A stretch of DNA of 31,849 nt, taken from Phycisphaerae bacterium (GTDB taxonomy: Bacteria; Planctomycetota; Phycisphaerae; UBA1845; Fen-1342). The notes under the pieces are model-generated. The model saw only the letters and a program-made list of their open reading frames with translations. It ran no database searches and had not been told where the DNA came from. A program made the translations under genes and the position numbers. Shown piece after piece: positions 7,193 through 15,045 of the stretch (within the stretch, counting starts at the first letter, position 1; the number at the start of each line of letters is the position of its first letter). The stretch covers positions 1 to 31,849 of the forward strand of contig JALHOX010000007.1 of assembly GCA_022842805.1 (NCBI GenBank), given 5' to 3'.

Positions 7193-8998
7193 TTACTTCG
7201 CGGGCTTGGCCGGCACGTTCAGCCGCAGATATAGCTCGTCGAGCTGCGCCTGCGCGACAGGGCTGGGGGCCTGCGTCATGGGGCAATAGGCCCGGGCCGT
7301 CTTCGGGAAGCTGAACACGTCGCGGATGCTCGCGGCGCCGGTGAAGAGCATCACCATGCGATCCAGACCGAGCGCGATGCCGCCGTGCGGCGGCGGGCCG
7401 TAGCGCAGCGCCTCGAGCAGGAAGCCGAACTTGGCGGTCTGCTCCTCGGGCGTCAGATGCAGAATCTTGAAGACCTGCTGCTGCACCTCGGTTCGGTGAA
7501 TGCGGATGCTGCCGCCGCCCAGCTCGATGCCGTTGAGCACGATGTCGTAGGCCTTGGCTTTGGCCTTGGCGGGCGTCGTGTCGAGCAGGTGCAAATCCTC
7601 GTCGCGCGGCGCGGTGAAGGGGTGATGCACCGCGTAGTGACGACCGTCTTCCTCGTTGTACTCGAACATCGGGAAATCCTGCACCCACAGGAAATTCCAC
7701 TGATTCGCCGGGATCAGGTTGCGGCGCTTGGCGACCGTCTCGCGCAGCCACGATAGATACTTGCAGACGTTCGCCACGCGGTCGGCCGCGAAGAGCAGCA
7801 GATCGCCCGGCTGCGCGCCGCTGGCGGCGCACATTTCGGCCGTGGTCTGCGGATTGAAGAACTTGGCGATGCCGGTCTGGAAGACGACCGCACCGTTCTC
7901 CTGCGCCACCTTCACCAGCGGCAGCCCGCCGGCGCCGATGCCCTTCATGTCTTCGGTCAGCGTGTCGATTTCCTTGCGGGTCATCTCCGCGCCGCCGGGC
8001 ACACGAATGCAACGCACGCACCCATCGGGCTTGGCGAGTGCGTCGAGGAAGACATTGAACTCGCATCTCTTTGCGACAGCGCTGACGTCGCGAATGCGCA
8101 GGTCATAGCGCGTGTCGGGCCGGTCGATGCCGTACTCGGCCATGGCCTGGTCGTAGGACATGCGCGGAAATGGCGGCTTCACCTCAACGCCGAGAATCTT
8201 CTTCATCAGCCTCGCGATGAGCCCCTCGATGATGTTCTGCACGTCGATCGCCTGCACGAACGACATCTCGAGATCGAGCTGAGTGAATTCGGGCTGGCGG
8301 TCGGCCCGCAGATCTTCATCGCGGAAGCAGCGGACGATCTGAATGTAGCGGTCGAAGCCGCTCATCATCAGCAGCTGTTTGAATAGCTGCGGCGATTGCG
8401 GCAGCGCGAAGAAAGTTCCCGGGATCACGCGCGACGGAACGAGAAAGTCGCGAGCGCCCTCGGGAGTGCTCTTGGTCAAAAACGGCGTCTCGATCTCGTA
8501 GAAGCCGTGGTCGTCGAAATAGTCGCGAATCTCTTTGGCGATGCGATGGCGCGTGATCAACGCCTTCTGCATCGGCGTGCGGCGCAGGTCGAGATAGCGA
8601 TACTCGAGCCGCAGCTCCTCGTTCGCGTCGATGTTTTCCTCGATCGGGAACCGCGGCGTGGGCGATTCGCTCAGGATGTCGATCTCGTGGACATTTACCT
8701 CGATCATGCCCGACTTCAGATTCGGGTTCGCCAGTCCCTCCGGGCGGGCCGCCACGTGCCCGCGCACGCAAATGCAGAACTCGCTCCGAAGCCGTCCGGC
8801 GATCGTGTGCGCCCCCGGATCGGTCTCGGGGTTGAACTTCAATTGCACCAGGCCGGTCCGGTCGCGCAGGTCGATGAACACCATCCCGCCATGGTCGCGC
8901 CGATTGTGGACCCAGCCGCAAAGCAGAACGGATTTTCCGACGTAGTCGGCGCCGACCTCGGCGCAGTAGGTGGTCCTTTGGTTGTACGGCAGCGGCAC
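7193..8998 (-). CDS. aspS: Aspartyl-tRNA synthetase, probably non-discriminating
   Basis: A 601-residue bacterial-type class II synthetase that charges tRNA with aspartate. An N-terminal OB-fold anticodon-binding domain (LLCGWVHNRRDHGG) is followed by the catalytic core with motif 2 FRDEDLR near 225-231. An inserted GAD domain precedes motif 3 GLDR near 543-546, and the tail has the usual RDVFSFPKT. I chose the GTG at 8998 because GGAG (bases 9008-9011) sits nine bases upstream and the protein then begins just before the OB-fold; the frame stays open upstream. His36 (in RRDHGG) and Gly88 (in RPEG) are at the two positions that distinguish synthetases able to charge tRNA-Asn as well as tRNA-Asp. 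This implies the organism may make Asn-tRNA with the GatCAB amidotransferase. Confidence 0.97.
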   Translation of the reverse strand: MPLPYNQRTTYCAEVGADYVGKSVLLCGWVHNRRDHGGMVFIDLRDRTGLVQLKFNPETDPGAHTIAGRLRSEFCICVRGHVAARPEGLANPNLKSGMIEVNVHEIDILSESPTPRFPIEENIDANEELRLEYRYLDLRRTPMQKALITRHRIAKEIRDYFDDHGFYEIETPFLTKSTPEGARDFLVPSRVIPGTFFALPQSPQLFKQLLMMSGFDRYIQIVRCFRDEDLRADRQPEFTQLDLEMSFVQAIDVQNIIEGLIARLMKKILGVEVKPPFPRMSYDQAMAEYGIDRPDTRYDLRIRDVSAVAKRCEFNVFLDALAKPDGCVRCIRVPGGAEMTRKEIDTLTEDMKGIGAGGLPLVKVAQENGAVVFQTGIAKFFNPQTTAEMCAASGAQPGDLLLFAADRVANVCKYLSWLRETVAKRRNLIPANQWNFLWVQDFPMFEYNEEDGRHYAVHHPFTAPRDEDLHLLDTTPAKAKAKAYDIVLNGIELGGGSIRIHRTEVQQQVFKILHLTPEEQTAKFGFLLEALRYGPPPHGGIALGLDRMVMLFTGAASIRDVFSFPKTARAYCPMTQAPSPVAQAQLDELYLRLNVPAKPAK

Positions 8999-9081
8999 GG
9001 GGAAATTCTCCGGGGTTCGGGACTGCACTTCGGCAGGCAAACGAGTCGGAAAGTATAGCGGAGGCACAGGCTTAGGCGGGC

Positions 9082-9099
9082 GTGGCGGCTTATCGCCAC
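9082..9099. terminator. Hairpin spanning the stop codon of the transporter gene
   Basis: GTGGCG and CGCCAC form a 6-bp stem whose loop contains the TAA stop of the upstream transporter gene. It lies in the 91-base leader of aspS. It may attenuate read-through, or be chance. Confidence 0.28.
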
Positions 9100-10736
9100 T
9101 GGCGCAGCAGCTCAAACACGATTTGCGCCAGCAGCAATTTGGAGATCAGTGCGATGGGGTAGACCGTCGCAAAGGCCAATGGGGCCGCCTCGGAGCGGGT
9201 CAATTGGGCGGCGGCGGCGAGCGCCGCGGGCTGCGTCTGAACCGCGGAGATTGCTCCGCCCTGCGACAGCATGTTCCAGCGCAAAACCAGCGTCATCAGC
9301 AATGTCGCGCTGTATAGCGCACTCAGCGTGATCGCGGCCCCGATCAGCGCCAGCGGCAAGCCGGCCTCGCGTAACACCGGCCAAAGCCCGCGCCCCGCCC
9401 CGGCGCCGGCCGCAACCAGGAAGATCGTCAGACCGAGGTCGCGCAATACCAGCCGCGCGGCGCTGGGCACATAGAGGCTGAGCGGCCCGATGCGACCGAG
9501 ATAGCCGAACAAGATGGCCGCCAAAAATGTGCCGCCCGCCGCCCCGAGGCGCGTCTGCACACCCTTGCCGAGATGGATTGGAATCTGCCCGATCGCCAGG
9601 CCGACCGCGACGCCGACCGCGAATGTGAGGATGGTCGTCTGGTCGAGCTGTCCTTCGTCTCCGCCGATGCGCTCACGCACGCCGGCGATCCCGCTCACCG
9701 GCCCAACCACCCGCACCAGGTCGCCCAGCTCCAGCGTCGTCTCGCCGGTCGGCGTCAGCTCGATATCCCCTCGGCGGACGCGCGTGATGGTGACGCCGAA
9801 GCGCGGCCCCAGCCCGAGGTCGCGCAGGGGCTTGCCGGCTGCGTCGAATCGGGCGACGCGAAGCTGCTCGGCGCCGATCGTGCCGGTCGGGTCGTCCATC
9901 CGCTCCAGCGACATCTCGCCGATCAGCGCTTCCATGCGGGCCAGCTCATCGGGCGGGCCGACGACCAGCAACGCATCTCCCAGCGCGAGCTGCACATCGG
10001 GCGTGGCGGGCAAGATGCGGCCGTCGCGCTTGATGCGCGAAACGACAGCTTTCGAGATTTGCAAGCTGCCGAGCTCGTGCAGTGTGCGACCGGCGCAGCT
10101 GGGGTTCGTCAGCAGCAACACCACCGCCTCGGGTCGCGGACGCCGCCGCGACTGCTCATCAGCGAAACGACGCGCCGCTTCTTCCGGCGAAGTGCGCAGC
10201 AGCCTTGGCAGCGATTGCACAAAAAGCACGCTGGCGGCGACGCTGAACGGATAGGCGATCGCATAGCCGATGCCGGCCAAACGCGTCGCGCCGCTGCCGC
10301 CGCGCTCGATCATGTCGACCAGACCCGCCAGAGCGGGAGTGCAGGTGGTGGCTCCCGTGAAGAGACCGGCTGCGAGCGCCGGCTCGATCCCCAGCGCCAT
10401 CGCCAGCCCCGTCGCTACTGCTGCTCCGATCAGCGGCGCCGCAGCACCGGCGACCAGCAACGGGCCGATCCCCGAACGGACAGCGGCCACAAAGTGCGGG
10501 GCGGCGTGCAGCCCGACGCTGTAGACAAACAGCACTAGCCCCAATTCGCCCACTTCATGCGGAATCTTCACTTCGAAGTGGCCGGCGATGATCCCCGCGA
10601 AAAAAACTGCCCCCGCGCCGAAGGGCATTCCGAACCAGCGCACCGCCCCGAGCGCCGAGCCGAGCGCGATGAGCGCAAACACCCATAGGAGCGGCGACGC
10701 AACCAAAACCTGCGCAGACCCGGATCCGAGCATCAT
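9090..10736 (-). CDS. AspT/YidE-type membrane transporter with two TrkA-C domains
   Basis: A 548-residue inner-membrane protein of the AspT/YidE-YbjL superfamily. AspT itself is an aspartate:alanine exchanger; YidE- and YbjL-type members mostly lack a proven substrate. Two membrane blocks are seen, residues about 10-195 and 370-545. Each has the family's repeated signature, here GLFTGATTCTPALAG in the first and GAISAVQTQPAALA in the second. Between them lie two tandem TrkA-C (RCK_C) regulatory domains, about residues 205-275 and 290-360, shown by the repeated LALGDALLVVGP and LELGDLVRVVGP. The start is ATGATG at 10731-10736 without a clear ribosome-binding site. The gene is followed by aspS after 91 bases; the shared aspartate theme is probably coincidental. 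Confidence 0.85.
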   Translation of the reverse strand: MMLGSGSAQVLVASPLLWVFALIALGSALGAVRWFGMPFGAGAVFFAGIIAGHFEVKIPHEVGELGLVLFVYSVGLHAAPHFVAAVRSGIGPLLVAGAAAPLIGAAVATGLAMALGIEPALAAGLFTGATTCTPALAGLVDMIERGGSGATRLAGIGYAIAYPFSVAASVLFVQSLPRLLRTSPEEAARRFADEQSRRRPRPEAVVLLLTNPSCAGRTLHELGSLQISKAVVSRIKRDGRILPATPDVQLALGDALLVVGPPDELARMEALIGEMSLERMDDPTGTIGAEQLRVARFDAAGKPLRDLGLGPRFGVTITRVRRGDIELTPTGETTLELGDLVRVVGPVSGIAGVRERIGGDEGQLDQTTILTFAVGVAVGLAIGQIPIHLGKGVQTRLGAAGGTFLAAILFGYLGRIGPLSLYVPSAARLVLRDLGLTIFLVAAGAGAGRGLWPVLREAGLPLALIGAAITLSALYSATLLMTLVLRWNMLSQGGAISAVQTQPAALAAAAQLTRSEAAPLAFATVYPIALISKLLLAQIVFELLRQWR

Positions 10737-10788
10737 CGCGGAGATGCTAACCGCACGCGAGAGACGTGACTTACGGGCCCGCCCTCAG

Positions 10789-10809
10789 CCGGCCATCCCC
10801 GAAGGCCGG
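10789..10809. terminator. Candidate terminator hairpin after the radical SAM gene
   Basis: CCGGCC and GGCCGG form a 6-bp stem with a 9-base loop, about 85 bases past the radical SAM stop and 53 bases before the transporter start. There is no T-tract. The rest of this 157-base spacer shows nothing recognisable. Confidence 0.33.
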
Positions 10810-10893
10810 ACGCTCCTCCCGATGCCTTTCATCGCGCCGAGCCCCCGCCGAGACCTTCGTCTTGTCCGCGTCGCCGGGCGAGTCGCGTCGACC

Positions 10894-11967
10894 TCACCCC
10901 ATCAGCAGGTCGCCGGTGAAGATGGCATTGGGCATGACTTCGCACTCGGCCCAGCAGCCGACACAGCGATCGACCCATTCGCGCGATTTCTTGGTCTCGG
11001 CGCTCTGATACCACACCTCGTCGAACGACTGCTTGAGCAGATTGCCGACGCGCTCGGTGTTGAACTGGCAGACCGGCACGCTACCGTCGGGCAATAGGCG
11101 GATGTGGCTGCGCAGCTCGACGCAGCGCGGGTTGGGCCGCGGGTTCTCCGCGCCTTGCAGGCGTTGCTTCAGGCCGCGCAGGTAATAGCGCTTGCCCCAG
11201 CGCAGCGCCGGCGAGCGGAACTCCTTGACGCGCTCCAGCTCGCGATCGATGAAGCCCAGCACATCGCTCTCTTTCAACTTCGGATGCAGCGGATATCCGC
11301 CGGCGATGATCAAATCCTCGGCTCGCGTGCCGCGGCGTTTTGCGCCGTACATGGCCGAATCGCTGTAGGCGAGTACCGAATGAACTTCGATGCCGAGTGC
11401 GCCGAGATCGCGGCGGAGGCCGTCGTTGTCGTCGAGCGACTGGCCCGAGATGACGGTGTGGTTGGCGCTGACTTCGATGCCCTTCTTATCGCGAAGCGCC
11501 ACCAGCCGCTTGCAGGTCTCGACAGCGTAGTCGTAGAGCACTTCCTGCCCGCGATTCGCGTCGTGCTCCTCTTTCTGACCATCGAAGGAGACCATGAACC
11601 GCAGACGGGAGGACTTGGAGAAACGCTTCGCGAACTCCTCGACGCGATCCGGAAATGAGCCGTTCGTTGTGATGTGAATCACGCTCGGGCGCGAGACTTC
11701 GAGAATCGTCTCGGCGATGTCGAGCATATCGAGCCGCAGAAACGGCTCGCCGCCGCTGAGACGGACGATGTCGAGCGTGCCGATTTTTCCGAAGACGGTT
11801 CGCACATCGGGGATGGTCAACTCATCGCCCGGCTTCATCCGCCACGAGTCGCACATTTTGCAGCGCGCATTGCAGCGATAGGTAACGAGATAGGTGCACC
11901 ACGAGGGGCGCGGCACCGCCCCCACGCGGTTCTTCAGGATCGAGAGTGCCAGGGAAATCGGTCGCAA
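10894..11967 (-). CDS. Radical SAM enzyme with SPASM/twitch C-terminal domain
   Basis: A 357-residue cytoplasmic enzyme. Cys32, Cys36 and Cys39 (CNARCKMC) form the CX3CX2C site for the SAM-binding 4Fe-4S cluster. RLSGGEPFLR is the radical SAM GGEP motif and ITTNG follows in the next strand. The C-terminal part has the auxiliary cluster pattern: a Cys in PRCVELRS, DGSVPVC with the GX4C spacing, then CVGCWAEC. SPASM enzymes modify peptides, proteins or small substrates such as sugars; the substrate is unknown. I chose a TTG start at 11967 because GGAGG (bases 11975-11979) lies exactly seven bases upstream; the frame stays open further. It follows the glycosyltransferase gene after 54 bases and is probably cotranscribed, which hints at a glycan or glycolipid substrate. 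Confidence 0.9.
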   Translation of the reverse strand: MRPISLALSILKNRVGAVPRPSWCTYLVTYRCNARCKMCDSWRMKPGDELTIPDVRTVFGKIGTLDIVRLSGGEPFLRLDMLDIAETILEVSRPSVIHITTNGSFPDRVEEFAKRFSKSSRLRFMVSFDGQKEEHDANRGQEVLYDYAVETCKRLVALRDKKGIEVSANHTVISGQSLDDNDGLRRDLGALGIEVHSVLAYSDSAMYGAKRRGTRAEDLIIAGGYPLHPKLKESDVLGFIDRELERVKEFRSPALRWGKRYYLRGLKQRLQGAENPRPNPRCVELRSHIRLLPDGSVPVCQFNTERVGNLLKQSFDEVWYQSAETKKSREWVDRCVGCWAECEVMPNAIFTGDLLMG

Positions 11968-12021
11968 GCAGCGGCCTCCGGGAACATCACCCAAAACTCA
12001 AAAGCGGCTTCAATGCAGATC

Positions 12022-13134
12022 TTACGGCTCACCCGCCGCGGTGGCAGGCGCAATCTGCGAAATCGCGGCAGCCGGCGCCAATTCGCGGAGAAATCGCTCG
12101 ATCGTGCGAATCGCCTCGGCCCGGCCGTCGCGCGCCACAACCCGCGTCCGCTCGCGATAGGTCGGCTCGAGCTCCAGAAAGCGCTGGACGACCGCGGGCG
12201 AAAACGCCGCGAAGGTCGTCTCCATGCCGATCCCCAGTCGCGAGATCGCCGCCGCATTCAGCCGCTGCTCAACGCAATCTTCGGGCATCACCAGCATCGG
12301 CTTGCCAAAGTGCAGCGCCTCCCCCACCAGCTGATTGCCCGCCGTGCTGATGATCGCCCGACAGCTCGCCAGGTCTTCGACAAACGGCATGTTGCTCGGA
12401 GGACGAAAATCGATATTCCCGCTCATGCCGCGGCGACCCGTCACGCCGTAGACATATACCGGCCCACTGATCGAACGAAGCGTCTGCTCGACCTCCGGAG
12501 TGAACTGGTGCTGCCCTTTGTTGAAGTAGCACAGAAAATGATCGCCGTCGACGCTCGGAATCTGCAGGACCTCGTCGCGCAGCAGCGGGCCGATCACCTC
12601 AACCCCCGGCCAGCGCGGCGGGGCATCGTAAAAACTGCTGACGATCACGCGCTGCGGGCGGCGCATCAGGATGCGATAGATCCATACATCGCGAAAGCTG
12701 CGCAGCCAGTCGAGCCAGGGCATCGGCAGCTTGCAGTGGACCATGATGCCGAAGTGATCAAATCCGATGCGCGGAATCCCCAATCGCCGGGCCGCGCGAT
12801 GGGTCCACGGCTCGGCGTCGGAAATCACCACGTCAGGGTGGAAGTCTTTCATCGCCGCGGTCACCTGCTGCGAGACCGGGCCGCGAAAGAGAATGTCGAG
12901 CACGTGCCACGAATTTTGGCGAATCGTCAGATAGTTGGAGCGCTTCCCGCTGCCGCCATAGGCGTAGCCGAGCGTCGGAATGCGCATCACCGGATAACTG
13001 CCGGAGAGTTGGTCATAGGCGTCGCCGCCGGCGATGAGCAGCAGCTCGTGTCGCGAGGACAGCTCGCGCAAGACCGCCGCCGCCCGCGTGGCGTGACCGC
13101 GACCGTAGCCGAAAATACCGTAGGCGATTCGCAT
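12022..13134 (-). CDS. MJ1255-like glycosyltransferase
   Basis: A 370-residue GT-B-fold glycosyltransferase, probably cytoplasmic or peripheral on the inner membrane. The N-terminus MRIAYGIFGYGRGHATR is the acceptor-side nucleotide-sugar enzyme signature seen in the MJ1255/VC2487 group and in GT28-like enzymes. DVVISDAEPW follows. The C-terminal donor-binding part has the pattern CRAIISTAGNQLVGEAL, then GKPMLVMPEDCVEQRLNA, which binds the nucleotide sugar. Donor and acceptor cannot be told. The ATG at 13134 has a GGAG seven bases upstream. It is followed by the radical SAM/SPASM gene on the same strand after 54 bases, so the two probably act in one pathway. Confidence 0.85.
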   Translation of the reverse strand: MRIAYGIFGYGRGHATRAAAVLRELSSRHELLLIAGGDAYDQLSGSYPVMRIPTLGYAYGGSGKRSNYLTIRQNSWHVLDILFRGPVSQQVTAAMKDFHPDVVISDAEPWTHRAARRLGIPRIGFDHFGIMVHCKLPMPWLDWLRSFRDVWIYRILMRRPQRVIVSSFYDAPPRWPGVEVIGPLLRDEVLQIPSVDGDHFLCYFNKGQHQFTPEVEQTLRSISGPVYVYGVTGRRGMSGNIDFRPPSNMPFVEDLASCRAIISTAGNQLVGEALHFGKPMLVMPEDCVEQRLNAAAISRLGIGMETTFAAFSPAVVQRFLELEPTYRERTRVVARDGRAEAIRTIERFLRELAPAAAISQIAPATAAGEP

Positions 13135-13184
13135 GCGGTGGCTCCGTTGGCGTGAGTCATGCTAAGCGAGACGGATGGGGACAG

Positions 13185-13269
13185 GGTAGCACCGACCACC
13201 TGTCGGGCCTGTGAATACCGGATCAACACCTTCGCCCGGTCGCACAGCCGACGAGATGCCGGTGCTACC
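13185..13269. repeat. 85-base nested inverted repeat
   Basis: Outer arms GGTAGCACCG (13185-13194) and CGGTGCTACC (13260-13269) are perfectly complementary. Inside them, in correct nested order, are GTCGG/CCGAC (13202-13206 with 13248-13252), CTGTG/CACAG (13209-13213 with 13243-13247) and ACCGG/CCGGT (13217-13221 with 13236-13240). The result is one long imperfect hairpin with a 14-base loop. It occupies most of the 149-base gap between the dockerin-type gene and the glycosyltransferase gene. It could be a dispersed palindromic element, a small MITE remnant, or a structured leader or terminator. No target-site duplication is evident. Confidence 0.6.
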
Positions 13270-13283
13270 TCTCGCTCCGCAAA

Positions 13284-14864
13284 TCAGCGACCGACCAGCA
13301 GCGCCACGAATCCGGCGATGTCGCCCACACTGACGACGGCGTCGCCATTGACGTCCGCGTTGTTGATGTCGCAATCCGGGAACGTCGCCGCGTAGCCGGC
13401 GGGGTCGGTCAACGCCAGCACGAACCCGGCGATATCGCCGACGCTGACAATGCCGTCGCAGTTCATGTCGCCCAGCAGCCCGACGATCGGATTCAAGTCG
13501 AGCCGCAGGAAGGCCTCGCCGCCGGCGCCAAAGGTGCCAAGGTCGTTGCCTTTGCCGTCATTGAGCGGCGCAATGAAATAGAGGATGCGGTCGTCGGTCA
13601 GGAAGAAGTCGTTCGCCGCGAAAGCCGCAAGCGTGTTGTTGCCGCGACCGATGAAAACGCCGTCGTCGAAGATGCCGTCTTCATTCAGGTCGATCGGGTC
13701 GCCTTCGCGGACGACGATATCGCTGCCATTGAAGACCACCACCGTATCGCGGCCGGGATCGGCCAGATCGGTGTTTCCGCAGACGATCGTGTCTCCTTCG
13801 CGGTTGCCGGTGCAGCCCAGGAACGTATCGCCCCAATTGGCGATCGCCCCACCGCCGGAGGTGATCGGGGCGCCGGTGGCGGCGAGCAGCGCGCCGTTGC
13901 GAACGGCCCAGTCCGAGCCGGTCGGCGTGCTTCCGCGCGAGAACCAGTCGCCGCTGGCCAGAAGATCAAACGCGAAGATCGACGTGACCGCGATGGATGT
14001 GCTCGGAATCACACTCCCCTCGCGCAATACCACGTTGCCATCGACCACCAGAATCTGATCGGTGGTCGTCGGCCCCTCGTCATCGCCGAGAGCGATGTAG
14101 TGCGCCCCGTCCGGCGTCGTGCGGAAGCCGTCGCTGGGAAATGAATCCCAGACGCTACCGCCGATCGCGGTGATGCCCGATTGCAGGAACGTCTGATTCA
14201 CGCCGGCGTTGTGATAAACGAGGATCGGTCGTCGCAGTGTGCTGATATTGGTGGTCGAAAGATCGACGAAACCGACGCGATTATCGTTAAGCAGGTGAAT
14301 GCCGTTCAGCGAGTTGCCCAGCAGCTCGTCGCCGCTGGCGCCGACGGGCGAGTCGATCGCGCCCGCGAGCGGCGCGCTCTCATTTGCCACGACCTGGAAT
14401 CCGTTCGCCGCCGTAAAGCGAATCACCTTTTCCTTGACCGCGAAGACGCCGTTGCGGGCGCGGGCGCCAAAAGCAAAGTCGCCGGCGTCGTTAAACCCTG
14501 CCACGCCGTCGAAGAAGTCGTAGACCTCCGGCGCCGTTCCACCCGCGACGGGCTGGGCCTCCTGCGCGAGCATGTTGCCCGTGGTACCCGCGCCGAGCAG
14601 CAGACAGGTGTCGATCGTGTCCAGCGCATTGGCGCGGCCGCGCAGGATCCACTGCGACCCGTCGGCCTTGAAGTTGATATCCTCGATCGCCTTGAACTCG
14701 ATGGCGATCGGCATGCCGCTTGCATCCAGCGCGCCGGGGATCAGCGCCGACGGATGGCCGGTGATTTCGCTGTAGATCACTTCGATCCCCGCCGCCGACG
14801 CCATCGATGACGTCAAACCGATCGCCGCGCTGACGAGTGCACTACGAGTCAAAAATCGCTTCAT
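13284..14864 (-). CDS. Exported protein with paired dockerin-like repeats
   Basis: A 526-residue secreted protein. Residues 1-24 are a clear signal peptide (MKRFLTRSALVSAAIGLTSS then MASA). The body, about 25-455, is a beta-rich repeat region with recurring Asp/Gly turns such as GFNDAGDFAFGAR and LREGSVIP, and I recognise no enzyme family in it. The last 65 residues hold two dockerin type I-like calcium loops: GDMNCDGIVSVGDIAGFVLA and DVNGDAVVSVGDIAGFVALL. The second loop has Ala where Gly is usual. In planctomycetes such tails are common on exported proteins; true dockerins bind cohesins, but no cohesin is seen here. The ATG at 14864 has GGAGGA about seven bases upstream. Confidence 0.83.
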   Translation of the reverse strand: MKRFLTRSALVSAAIGLTSSMASAAGIEVIYSEITGHPSALIPGALDASGMPIAIEFKAIEDINFKADGSQWILRGRANALDTIDTCLLLGAGTTGNMLAQEAQPVAGGTAPEVYDFFDGVAGFNDAGDFAFGARARNGVFAVKEKVIRFTAANGFQVVANESAPLAGAIDSPVGASGDELLGNSLNGIHLLNDNRVGFVDLSTTNISTLRRPILVYHNAGVNQTFLQSGITAIGGSVWDSFPSDGFRTTPDGAHYIALGDDEGPTTTDQILVVDGNVVLREGSVIPSTSIAVTSIFAFDLLASGDWFSRGSTPTGSDWAVRNGALLAATGAPITSGGGAIANWGDTFLGCTGNREGDTIVCGNTDLADPGRDTVVVFNGSDIVVREGDPIDLNEDGIFDDGVFIGRGNNTLAAFAANDFFLTDDRILYFIAPLNDGKGNDLGTFGAGGEAFLRLDLNPIVGLLGDMNCDGIVSVGDIAGFVLALTDPAGYAATFPDCDINNADVNGDAVVSVGDIAGFVALLVGR

Positions 14865-15045
14865 GACCGATCCTCCGAAATGCGGGCCCAGTCGCGACGA
14901 AACGACGTGCCCCGCCGCGACGGCCGGCTCCCACGATACATCGCGCGAGCGCCCCCTCCAACCCCAAATCGCCCCAATTGCTCCGCGCTGCGAACTGCGT
15001 TCGATCGATCGACACGCCGCGCGAACGAACTCTCCATCGCGATAT

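Noticed and set aside
9090..9115. Overlap of aspS with the upstream transporter gene if translation started at TTG 9115
   Set aside because: The GTG at 8998 has a well-placed GGAG and begins just before the conserved domain; the upstream Pro-rich codons look untranslated.
11674..13155. Plus-strand open frame of 493 codons opposite the glycosyltransferase
   Set aside because: Composition dominated by Arg, Ala, His and Asp with no recognisable motif; the minus strand encodes well-supported genes over the same bases.
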